A stretch of DNA of 64,000 nucleotides from Sulfuritalea sp. (lineage in GTDB: Bacteria > Pseudomonadota > Gammaproteobacteria > Burkholderiales > Rhodocyclaceae), in the NCBI RefSeq assembly GCF_017302275.1, contig NZ_JAFLDR010000009.1:1-64000 (forward strand), in the 5' to 3' direction. A program made the position numbers and the translations under genes. This document shows positions 30,485 through 38,275 of this stretch, piece by piece; within the stretch, counting starts at the first letter, position 1; the number at the start of each line of letters is the position of its first letter. A model generated the notes under the pieces. It did not search any database, was not told the origin of the DNA, and saw nothing but the letters and a program-made list of their open reading frames with translations.

Positions 30485-31711
30485 ATGTCCCCCACTACCA
30501 CTTTCCGCGCCGATGCTGCGGTGATCGCGCTGGTCGGCGTGGCCCATGCCACTTCGCACCTGTTTCACCTTTTGTTACCTCCGCTGTTTCCGCTGCTGAT
30601 GCCCGATTTCGGATTTGGCTACACCGAGGCGGGCTTCCTGATGACGGTGTTCTTCGCCATCTCCGGCGTCGGCCAGGCGCTCGCCGGCATCGTCGTCGAC
30701 CGTTACGGCGCGCGCCGGGTGCTGATGGCTGGAGTCAGCCTGCTGGCGATTTCCGGCCTGGCGCTGGCGGCGGCGACCAGCTACGCGATGCTGGTGCTGG
30801 CGGTGGCGTTGGCCGGCTTGGGCAACGCGGTGTTCCATCCGGCCGACTTCTCGCTCCTGAACAAGAAGGTCTCGCCGGCGCGTCTGGGCCATGCCTTTTC
30901 CGTGCACGGCCTGTCGGGCAACCTGGGCTGGGCGCTGGGCGCGGCGGTTTCCGGCACGGCACTGGCGGGGGCCGGCTGGCGCGGTGCGGGCATTGCCGCG
31001 GCCATGGTGGCGCTGGCCTCGGTGATGGCCTTGCTGTTCGCGCGGCCTCTGCTCGACGACGAGCGGCCAAGAGTCGGCGCCGGCACAACGGCGCAGGGAC
31101 CGGTTTTCGGCTTCCTCAGAGTGCCGGCGATCTGGCTCGCGTTCATGTTCTTCCTCTTGATCACCGCGGCCTTTGGCGGCCTGCAGAGTTTTTCGGTACC
31201 GGTGCTGGGCGGCATTTACGGGATTTCCGCCGCGGTCGCCGTGGCCGCACTCACCGGCTACCTGCTGGGATCGGCGGCCGGCATGGTGGTCGGCGGCTTC
31301 GTCGCGGTCAAGGTTCATGCCCACGATCGCGCCGTGGGCGGTGCATTGATCGGCGCCGCCGTGTTCGCCTCGGTGCTGGCCAGCGGCCTGCCGCCGGCAT
31401 GGAGCGTGCTGCCGCTGATGGTCGGCGTCGGCGTCGGCGTGGGCCTCGCCGGCCCCTCGCGCGACATGCTGGTGCGCCGCGTCGCCACCGAATCGCTGCC
31501 CGGCGGCAAGGAATCGCCCGCCTTCGGCCGCGTCTATGGCTTCGTCTATTCCGGGCTCGATGTCGGCCTGGCACTCGGGCCGCTGGCCTTCGGCATGCTG
31601 CTCGACGCCGGCGGCCGTGACGGCGTGTTGCCCGGCGTCGCCCTGCTGCAGGTGCTGGCGGTGCTGACGGTGCTGGCCATGGGGCGGCGGGTAGCCGTCA
31701 GATCTTCGTAG
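30485..31711 (+). CDS. MFS transporter
   Basis: 408 residues and about 12 TM helices. The MFS signature between TM2 and TM3 reads G-I-V-V-D-R-Y-G-A-R-R-V. The early motif HATSHLFHLLLPPLFPLL and the conserved GLGNAVFHPADFSLL (TM4) place it near the fosmidomycin-resistance/NNP-like group often called MFS_1. The substrate is unknown. The central cytoplasmic loop between TM6 and TM7 (residues about 190-205) contains V-G-A-G-T-T-A from a copy of the dispersed element. It overlaps the convergent acyl-CoA ligase gene by 14 nt at the 3' end. Confidence 0.87.
   Translation: MSPTTTFRADAAVIALVGVAHATSHLFHLLLPPLFPLLMPDFGFGYTEAGFLMTVFFAISGVGQALAGIVVDRYGARRVLMAGVSLLAISGLALAAATSYAMLVLAVALAGLGNAVFHPADFSLLNKKVSPARLGHAFSVHGLSGNLGWALGAAVSGTALAGAGWRGAGIAAAMVALASVMALLFARPLLDDERPRVGAGTTAQGPVFGFLRVPAIWLAFMFFLLITAAFGGLQSFSVPVLGGIYGISAAVAVAALTGYLLGSAAGMVVGGFVAVKVHAHDRAVGGALIGAAVFASVLASGLPPAWSVLPLMVGVGVGVGLAGPSRDMLVRRVATESLPGGKESPAFGRVYGFVYSGLDVGLALGPLAFGMLLDAGGRDGVLPGVALLQVLAVLTVLAMGRRVAVRSS
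31070..31093 (+). repeat. Dispersed 24-bp element, copy 7 in the MFS gene
   Basis: Reads AGAGTCGGCG, CCGGCA, CA, ACGGCG. It encodes R-V-G-A-G-T-T-A in the cytoplasmic loop between the two halves of the transporter. Confidence 0.78.
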
Positions 31712-33233
31712 CCCTTCCCGTCCAGTATGGCTCGCGCATTTCGCGCTTGAGGGTCTTGCCGGCGGCGTTGCGCGGGAAGGCGTCGAGGATGATGACTTCG
31801 CGTACGCGCTGGTAGCGCGCGGCGACACGTTCGTTGATCCAGTCGCGCAGTTCGTCGGCGCCGGCCGCGCCGCCCGGCTTCAGCACCACCGCGGCAACCG
31901 GGGTTTCACCCCAGGTGTCGTGCGGCACTCCGAACACGGCGACCTCGGCGATGGCCGGGTGGCGGCTGGCGATGTCTTCGATGTCGCGCGGATAGACCTT
32001 GACCCCGCCGGAATCGATCATGTCCTTCTTGCGATCGACCAGGTAGAGGTAGCCTTCCTCGTCCAGGTGGCCGATGTCGCCGCTGTAGATCCAGCCGCCG
32101 CGCAGGGTCTCGGCGGTCAGTTCCTGTTTGCGCCAGTAGCCCTGCATGACGAAGGGGCCGCGGCCGACGATTTCGCCCGGCTGGCCGGGCGGCAGGTCGC
32201 GGCCGCCGTCATCGACGATGCGCACCGCGCTGAAAGGCGGCGGGCAGCCGACTGAGCCGGACTTCCGGACTGCATCGGTCTTGTCGAGGATGGTGACGAA
32301 ACCTTCGGTGAGCCCATAAAGCTCGTGGAAGCGGTCGGGCAGCAGGGCGTTCAACTGGTCCTTGCGCGCCTGCGGCAGCGGCGCGCCGAGCGAGAGGATC
32401 ATTTGCAGCGAGGCGAGCTGGCGCGGGTCGAAGGCGGGCGAATCGAGCAGGGCGATGATCTGCGCCGGCACCACCATGACGTGGGTGACCTGTTCGGCGG
32501 CGATGGTGGCCAGCATCGCGGCCGCGTCGAACTGGCGGTGCAGGATGTAGGTGGCGCCGAGGTGGAAGGCCGGCATCAGCGTGACGAAGGCGCCGTTGAA
32601 GACGATGGCGCCGGTGTGCAGCACCACCGATTCCGGCGTCATGCGCCAGGCGGCGCCCAGCAGTAGCGCGTACATGGCGCGCACGCGGTGGCTGTGCATG
32701 ATGCCCTTGGGCAGGCCGGTGGTGCCCGAGGTGTACATGATGTTGAACAGGTCGTCGGCGCCCACGCCCGCATCGGGCGGCGGGCCGTCGGGCGCGGCGG
32801 CGGCCAGCGCCGTGTAGCTGCCCCAGGGCGGCAGGTCGGCGTCGGTCAGCAGCACGCGGCCGGGTTCGAGCGTCGCCAACTCGGGTAGCACCTGTTCGAC
32901 CACCGGCAGCAGGCTGCTGCCGGTGACGAGGCAGGTGGCGCCGGCGTCGTTGATCAGGCTGGCCAGGCCGCTGCCCGTCAGCAGGGGCGACAGAGGTACG
33001 GCCACCGCGCCGATGCGGGCGCAGGCCCAGTAAAGGTCGAGCTGTTCCAGACAATTGGGCAGCAGCGAGGCGACGCGGTCGCCCTTGCCGACGCCGAGCG
33101 CGCGGAACATGTGGGCGACGCGGTCCGCGCGCGCGTGGTACTGCCGGTAGTCGAGGCGCCGGTCCTCGAACACCACCGCCGTGGCCTGCGGCCGGTAGCG
33201 GGCATGGTGTGCGAGCAAGGACGAGAGTTCCAC
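31698..33233 (-). CDS. Acyl-CoA synthetase (AMP-dependent ligase)
   Basis: 511 residues of the ANL superfamily, which activates a carboxylic acid with ATP and CoA. AMP-binding motif YTSGTTGLPKG is at 167-177; HELYGLTEG, GWIYSGDIGHLDEEGYLYLVDRKKD and the C-terminal catalytic Lys in NAAGKTLKREM are present. The substrate (fatty or aromatic acid) cannot be told. GTG 33233 was chosen because AAGGAG lies seven bases upstream and the domain starts right there; the longer open frame adds unconserved sequence. The MFS gene converges on it. Confidence 0.88.
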   Translation of the reverse strand: MELSSLLAHHARYRPQATAVVFEDRRLDYRQYHARADRVAHMFRALGVGKGDRVASLLPNCLEQLDLYWACARIGAVAVPLSPLLTGSGLASLINDAGATCLVTGSSLLPVVEQVLPELATLEPGRVLLTDADLPPWGSYTALAAAAPDGPPPDAGVGADDLFNIMYTSGTTGLPKGIMHSHRVRAMYALLLGAAWRMTPESVVLHTGAIVFNGAFVTLMPAFHLGATYILHRQFDAAAMLATIAAEQVTHVMVVPAQIIALLDSPAFDPRQLASLQMILSLGAPLPQARKDQLNALLPDRFHELYGLTEGFVTILDKTDAVRKSGSVGCPPPFSAVRIVDDGGRDLPPGQPGEIVGRGPFVMQGYWRKQELTAETLRGGWIYSGDIGHLDEEGYLYLVDRKKDMIDSGGVKVYPRDIEDIASRHPAIAEVAVFGVPHDTWGETPVAAVVLKPGGAAGADELRDWINERVAARYQRVREVIILDAFPRNAAGKTLKREMREPYWTGRATKI

Positions 33234-33303
33234 GATCGGCTCCTTCTGTTGATCCCGGCGCGGGGCACTCCGGCGGCATGAGGAGGACCGCGCCGCGCGC
33301 CAG

Positions 33304-35661
33304 CTATTTGTTGGGCATGGTCCATACGCCGTCCCATGCGGCGGGGGGTGGCGTGCTGCCGTAGATTCGGCAACGTTCGAAATAGATCTTCGACGGTCCG
33401 TCATTCGGATTGGCCGCGAGGGCGACGCTGAAGCAGTGTTCGGCGCCGCCCCAGTCGCGCTGGCGATAGCGCAGCAGGCCTTCGCTGAAGGCGGCAAGCG
33501 CCTCCTCGCGATGGGGAAAGCTGTCTTCCGAGTGGTGGCCCAGCGCTTCGTAGATGGCCACCGGCTTGTCCCGCCCACGCACGCGGATCAGGTCGATTTC
33601 GCGGGCGGCGGCATGATCGCGGACCGCCGTCCAGGTGGCATCGCAAAACAGGATCGAGGTGCCGTAGAACTTGTTGGCGCTTTCCAGGCGTTCGGCAAGG
33701 TTGACCCGGTCGCCGACCACGGTGTATTCCATGCGCTTGAGCGAGCCGATGTTGCCGGCAACGACGTGGCCGGTGCTGATGCCGACGCCGATGCGGATGG
33801 CTTCGTCGCCGCGCTCGGCGCGGCGCCGGTTGAGGTGGTGCAGCGCGGTCAGCATCTTGTTGCCCACCATCACCGCGTTGCTGGCGTCCTCGTCGCTTTG
33901 CAGCACCGAGCCGAACACGGCCATGATCATGTCGCCGATGTATTTGTCGAGCACGCCGTTGTGGGCGAAGACGATGTCCACCATGTCGGTGAAATACTCG
34001 TTGAGCAGCGCCACGGTCTCCTTCGCGCCGAGGCGCTCCGAGATCGAGGTGAAGCCGCGAATGTCGGAGAACAGCACGCTGACGTCGCGCCCGGTGCCGC
34101 CGAGTTCCACCTCGCCGCTCGCCAGCAGTTGGTCCACCACCGACTTGCTCATGTAGCGCGACATGGTGTTGCGCAGGCGCTTTTCGCGAGTGATGTCCTC
34201 CATCATCAGCATGTAGCCGATCGGCTCGTCGCGCAGGCTGTTCAGTTGCACCGTGACCAGGTTGACCGAGATGGTCTCGCCGCCTTCGATGAACAGGTCG
34301 GTATCGACGGTGATGTCGGTAGCTCCGGTCGCCCGCACCTTGTCCAGGCTCTTTGCCACCCAGCTGTTGCGACCGTAGAAGATGTCATCGAGCCCGTGGC
34401 TGATCAGTTCCCCGTCAGCGCGGCGCAGGATGCGCCGGGCTGACTCGTTGACCTTGCGCAGGGTACCGCCCGCATCGAGCGTCAGCACGGCGTTGTTCAT
34501 GCTGTGCAGGATGGCTTCGTTGTAGTTGCGCTCGGCGGTGATTTCCTCGAACAACTGCGCGTTCTCGATGGCGACCGCCGCCTGCGCCGAGAACGCGCGC
34601 AGGCGCCGCTCGTCGGAGCTGCCGAAGGCGCCGCCCTTGCGGTTGAGGATCTGCATCACGCCGATCTTGCGCTCGGCCCGGGCGATGATGGGCATGCACA
34701 GCATGCTGTGGGTGCGGTAACCCGTGTGGCGGTCGAAATCGGGATTGAAGCGTGAATCCGAATAAGCATCGGCGATGTTGATCACCCGCCCTCTGCTGAA
34801 GCACTCTCCGGCAATGCCGGCATCGGCCGGGAAACGGATCTCCTCGCCGGCGATGCCGCCGGCGACGCGGGAGTAGAGCTCGTGCGTGTCCGCGTCGTAG
34901 AGGAACAGGGTGCCGCGGTCCGCCTCGAGCAGGGAGGTGGCCGCGGCCATGATCCTCGCCAGCAGCGGACCGAGGTGGATCTCGGCGACGATCGAGATGC
35001 TGACTTCCAGCAGCATGGCCTCCTCGCGCTGCTGCCGCTCGACCTTCTCGAACAAGCGCGCGTTCTCCAGTGCGGCGGACGCCTGCAGCGAGAGGCCTTC
35101 GAGCAGGCGCTTGTCTTCGCTGTCGAAATCGCCCGCCTGCTTGTTCAGCACCTGGGTGATGCCGATCACCTCATGGTTCTTGTTGCGGATCGGCACGCAT
35201 AGGATGTTGCGCGTGCGGTAGCCCGTGCGCCGGTCCACCTCCTGGTTGAAGCGGGGGTCGGCATAGGCGTCGGCAATGATTTCGGCAGTGCCGCTGGTGA
35301 ACACCGATCCGGCGACGCCGAGATGGCAGGGGAAGCGGATTTCGCCGATGGCATCACCCTGCATTACGCGCGAGAACAATTCTCCGGTTTCGGCGTCGTG
35401 CAGGAACAGCGAACTGCGGTCGGCGTTGAGCGCCTCGGTCACGACCTCCATCAGGCGCGGAAAAAGCACGTCGAGCGAGAGGCTGTCGGATACCCGGTTG
35501 GCGATGTCGGCCAGCGCCGAGGTGCGGCGCAGCATTTCGGTAATGCGGAAAAACAACTCGGCCTTGCCGGCCTCGTCGAGTCCGTGCAGCAGTTTCTCGA
35601 TATCCTCCTGATGCAGGCGGTGTTCGAGGATCTGGCGAATGGTTTCGAAGCCGATTTGCAT
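33304..35661 (-). CDS. Adenylate/guanylate cyclase with two GAF domains and a PAS domain
   Basis: 785 residues. Two GAF domains (about 60-215 and 235-390) share FLYDADTHELYSRVAGG-like and RFNxxxDRxTGYRTxxxLC-like blocks. A PAS domain (about 400-510) is followed by a class III cyclase domain (about 535-720). The cyclase has VSVLFSDIRGFTSISERL (metal Asp), DKYIGDMIMAVFG (second metal Asp) and RMEYTVVGDRVNLAERLE. A short TPR-like tail follows. The product is probably cAMP, made under control of small ligands bound by the GAF domains. No TM. The gene stands between an acyl-CoA ligase and tag, all leftward; ATG 35661 starts the helical N-terminus. Confidence 0.9.
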   Translation of the reverse strand: MQIGFETIRQILEHRLHQEDIEKLLHGLDEAGKAELFFRITEMLRRTSALADIANRVSDSLSLDVLFPRLMEVVTEALNADRSSLFLHDAETGELFSRVMQGDAIGEIRFPCHLGVAGSVFTSGTAEIIADAYADPRFNQEVDRRTGYRTRNILCVPIRNKNHEVIGITQVLNKQAGDFDSEDKRLLEGLSLQASAALENARLFEKVERQQREEAMLLEVSISIVAEIHLGPLLARIMAAATSLLEADRGTLFLYDADTHELYSRVAGGIAGEEIRFPADAGIAGECFSRGRVINIADAYSDSRFNPDFDRHTGYRTHSMLCMPIIARAERKIGVMQILNRKGGAFGSSDERRLRAFSAQAAVAIENAQLFEEITAERNYNEAILHSMNNAVLTLDAGGTLRKVNESARRILRRADGELISHGLDDIFYGRNSWVAKSLDKVRATGATDITVDTDLFIEGGETISVNLVTVQLNSLRDEPIGYMLMMEDITREKRLRNTMSRYMSKSVVDQLLASGEVELGGTGRDVSVLFSDIRGFTSISERLGAKETVALLNEYFTDMVDIVFAHNGVLDKYIGDMIMAVFGSVLQSDEDASNAVMVGNKMLTALHHLNRRRAERGDEAIRIGVGISTGHVVAGNIGSLKRMEYTVVGDRVNLAERLESANKFYGTSILFCDATWTAVRDHAAAREIDLIRVRGRDKPVAIYEALGHHSEDSFPHREEALAAFSEGLLRYRQRDWGGAEHCFSVALAANPNDGPSKIYFERCRIYGSTPPPAAWDGVWTMPNK

Positions 35662-35759
35662 GCGCGACCCGGGGCCAAGCCCGGTGAGCAGTGGATGCGG
35701 GCATTGTAACCACAATCGCCATGAGGCATTCCGCCGCCAGCGGCGGCAGGCCGCGGGAA

Positions 35760-36335
35760 TCAGCCGCCGAGTTCGGCGTGGCGCCGACAAGACAACAGGT
35801 GGTCATTCACCATGCCGGTCGCCTGCATGTGGGCATATATCACGGTCGGACCGATGAAGCGGAAGCCGCGCCGCTTGAGTTCCTTCGACAGGGCTTCCGC
35901 TTGCGGGGTGATGGCGGGAACCTCCGCCATCTCCCGCCAGCGGTTGATGCGCGGCTGGCCATCGACGAAGGACCACAGCAACTGGTCGAGGGATCCGCCC
36001 TGTTCGTAGAGTTCCAGCGTCGCGCGTGCGTTGTCGATGCTGGCGGCTATCTTCAGCCGGTTCCTGACGATGCCGGCATCGCCCAGCAGGCGGGCGACAT
36101 CCTTTTCACCGTAACGCGCGATCTTGGCCGGATCGAAGCCATGGTAGGCGCGTCGGTAGTTTTCGCGCTTCCTGAGGATGGTGATCCAGGACAAACCGGC
36201 CTGTGCGCCTTCGAGGATGAGGAACTCGAACAGCGCGCGTTCGTCATGGCAGGGTACGCCCCACTCGGTATCGTGATAGGCGGTGTAGAGCGGGTCGCTG
36301 CCGCACCATGGGCAGCGGGTCGGGGTGCTGGGCAT
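35760..36335 (-). CDS. tag: DNA-3-methyladenine glycosylase I
   Basis: 191 residues, the normal length. Tag removes 3-methyladenine from alkylated DNA. Typical blocks are RCPWCGSDPLYTAYHDTEWGVP, ALFEFLILEGAQAGLSWITIL, FRFIGPTVIYAHMQATGMVNDH (family blocks given in part) and the zinc ligands (C8, C11 region with His and Cys near the C-terminus, NDHLLSCRRH). ATG 36335 is the natural start. Confidence 0.95.
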   Translation of the reverse strand: MPSTPTRCPWCGSDPLYTAYHDTEWGVPCHDERALFEFLILEGAQAGLSWITILRKRENYRRAYHGFDPAKIARYGEKDVARLLGDAGIVRNRLKIAASIDNARATLELYEQGGSLDQLLWSFVDGQPRINRWREMAEVPAITPQAEALSKELKRRGFRFIGPTVIYAHMQATGMVNDHLLSCRRHAELGG

Positions 36336-36534
36336 CGCATTCCTAGGTCGTTCGCGGCCGGACTCGCCGCGCTGCTACGTAGTAACCGCAGTTTGCCGCG
36401 CAAAACACGGATAAACAAGCTGCTGCGCGTTTGGGACCATAATTGCCCAGATCAATCGACCTTTTCCCGACGCAATCGCTGCATGCCACGGCAGGCTGCG
36501 CGGGGAGGAAGGCCGCCACCGGAATCCGCACGGT

Positions 36535-37266
36535 ATGACATCCAGGACGCGAACCTCGCCTCGGCATCTTTTCCTCGCGCCTGCCGCGCGGGCGCTGCCG
36601 CGCTGGCTGGAAGCCTTCCCCGGGGCCATTGTCGCGGCACCGGAGCGACTGCCGCGAGCGCTGCCGGACGACACATTGGTCTGGCTGCACCTCGATCCCG
36701 CGGTACCGGCCTCGGACCAGATTGCCGCACTGCGCGCCAAGGCGAACAATGTCGCGGTGATCGCACTGGCGAACCGTCCGCAGGATGAAGAGGGCCTCGC
36801 CCTGTTCTCGGCGGGATGTCGCGGCTACTGTAATGCCCACGCCACGGCCGGCAACCTGCGCCGCATCGCCGGCGTGGTACGCGCGGGCGGGCTGTGGATC
36901 GGTGCGGAACTGATGCGACGCCTGCTGGTGGCGACGCAGGCCGCGTTGTCGCGCTCGGCGACGCCAACCGCGGATGGGGACGATCGCGACTCCCTCCTCG
37001 CTCTTCTCACCCATCGCGAGCGGCAGGTCGCGGAGTGCATCACGCAGGGTTGCAGCAACAAGGAAGTGGCTCGCCAGCTGGCGATCACCGAGCGCACCGT
37101 CAAGGCCCATGTCGGCTCGGTCCTTGAGAAGTGCCAAGCGCGCGACCGGCTGCACCTTGTCCTGCTGCTGAACGGGCATCGGTCGGCACCCCCCGATTTG
37201 ACGGGTGACACGGCGGTGAAGGCCGTAGCGGTCCCTGGTCGTGCACGCCCTCAGCCGCGAACCTGA
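36535..37266 (+). CDS. LuxR/NarL-type transcriptional regulator
   Basis: 243 residues. The C-terminal HTH is clear: LLALLTHRERQVAECITQG, CSNKEVARQLAITERTVKAH (about 170-210). The N-terminal 140 residues have the fold of a receiver (alternating strands such as AIVAA, TLVWLHLD and VAVIALANR). The phosphorylatable Asp block is not obvious (LVWLHLDPAVP occupies its place), so it is probably a pseudo-receiver. It lies directly upstream of lapG and lapD and could control them, but this is inferred from position only. ATG 36535 has no strong ribosome site. Confidence 0.82.
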   Translation: MTSRTRTSPRHLFLAPAARALPRWLEAFPGAIVAAPERLPRALPDDTLVWLHLDPAVPASDQIAALRAKANNVAVIALANRPQDEEGLALFSAGCRGYCNAHATAGNLRRIAGVVRAGGLWIGAELMRRLLVATQAALSRSATPTADGDDRDSLLALLTHRERQVAECITQGCSNKEVARQLAITERTVKAHVGSVLEKCQARDRLHLVLLLNGHRSAPPDLTGDTAVKAVAVPGRARPQPRT

Positions 37267-37296
37267 ACGGGCCACCCGTACCGTTCGCCCGTCCGC

Positions 37297-38007
37297 ATGA
37301 GCCGTTTCGCGGCACGATCCTTCACCCCACTGCTGCGGCGGCCCCGTTGGCGCAAGGCGTTGGCCTGGCTGCTGCCGTTGTTAGCCGTGTCGGCGGCGGC
37401 CTTCGACTTCGACCGTTTGCAGCAGTTGCTGGTCGTGCGCTTCGGCGTTGCCCAGGTAACGCTGCTGCGCGACTGGCAACAGGTGCTCGCCGAGGCGGCG
37501 GCGCCCAAGCTCAGCGAACGGCAGAAACTGACCCGCGTCAATGACTTCCTCAATCGACGCGTTGCGTTCGACGACGACCACGCGATCTGGGCGCAAAGCG
37601 ACTACTGGGCGACGCCTTTGGAAACCATCGGCCAGGGGCGCGCCGACTGCGAGGATTACGCGATCATCAAATACTATTCGCTGAAGGACGCCGGAATCTC
37701 CCAGAACAAGCTGCGCCTGGTCTATGTCAAGGCCAGGATCGACGGTTCCGGCGGTCCGCAACTGCAGGCGCATATGGTTCTTGCATACTATCCGACGCCC
37801 GATGCCGAGCCGCTGGTGCTGGACAACCTGGTTCCGGATATCCGTATGGCATCGCAGCGCAAGGACCTGTATCCGGTTTTCAGCTTCAACAGCGAGGCGA
37901 TCTGGAGCGGTGTCGCCGGCAACGCCACCAAGGGGCGCGGCGGCACCGGGCAACTCTCGCGCTGGCAGGACCTGCTCAACAGGGCGCGCAGCGAGGGTTT
38001 CGAATGA
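37297..38007 (+). CDS. lapG: LapG-like periplasmic cysteine protease (BTLCP family)
   Basis: 236 residues. A basic N-terminus and TM/signal segment (about 18-36, ending AAAFD) are followed by the transglutaminase-like protease domain. The catalytic triad is visible: Cys118 in GRADCEDYA, His159 in LQAHMVLAYY and Asp176 in LVLDN. Other blocks are NDFLNRRVAFDDD and YWATPLETI. LapG cleaves a large surface adhesin to release biofilm cells and is held by LapD when c-di-GMP is high. lapD follows after a 268-bp repeat-rich gap. No adhesin gene is in the window. Confidence 0.9.
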   Translation: MSRFAARSFTPLLRRPRWRKALAWLLPLLAVSAAAFDFDRLQQLLVVRFGVAQVTLLRDWQQVLAEAAAPKLSERQKLTRVNDFLNRRVAFDDDHAIWAQSDYWATPLETIGQGRADCEDYAIIKYYSLKDAGISQNKLRLVYVKARIDGSGGPQLQAHMVLAYYPTPDAEPLVLDNLVPDIRMASQRKDLYPVFSFNSEAIWSGVAGNATKGRGGTGQLSRWQDLLNRARSEGFE

Positions 38008-38118
38008 ACATGGATCAGCAGGAAGGCAAACGTGAAACAACGGGTTCTGAGCGGCTGCTGATAGCCGAGCGAAGCCGGCTGAAAAGTAGCGTCCCCGCGC
38101 GGAGCGAGGCGGGAATTC

Positions 38119-38134
38119 GCGACGCATGCGTCGC
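38119..38134. repeat. 16-bp perfect palindrome
   Basis: GCGACGCATGCGTCGC is its own reverse complement. It lies in the lapG-lapD gap, just left of a larger hairpin. Confidence 0.7.
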
Positions 38135-38140
38135 GCCGCC

Positions 38141-38177
38141 GCGGCCCGCTGGCTGTGCGAAGCCAGCTGCGGGCCGC
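38141..38177. repeat. Large GC-rich hairpin in the lapG-lapD gap
   Basis: GCGGCCCG and CGGGCCGC form the base, TGGCT and AGCCA the upper stem, with a small bulge on the right arm and loop GTGCGA. It may stop or attenuate transcription from lapG, or be part of a mobile repeat with 38183-38261. Confidence 0.65.
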
Positions 38178-38182
38178 GCAGC

Positions 38183-38261
38183 GGATGGGAGGGCGGGTCT
38201 TCAATCCGCCTTTCGCGTGTTTCATCCTCGGCGCGCGGGTCTCGCTGCAATGAATGTTAGG
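38183..38261 (+). repeat. 79-bp intergenic repeat, copy A (before lapD)
   Basis: Starts GGATGGGAGGG and ends ATGAATGTTAGG, with TTTCAT near the middle and CTCGCTGC before the end. It aligns over its full length with 49285-49363 (same length, about two thirds of bases equal). The right end is followed by the lapD ribosome site AGGAAAGGAAG, so it forms part of the lapD leader. Confidence 0.75.
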
Positions 38262-38275
38262 AAAGGAAGTTCGTC

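Noticed and set aside
36535-37266. Regular phosphorylated response regulator
   Set aside because: The C-terminal HTH is clear, but the acidic pocket and phospho-Asp of a receiver domain are not visible in the N-terminal half.
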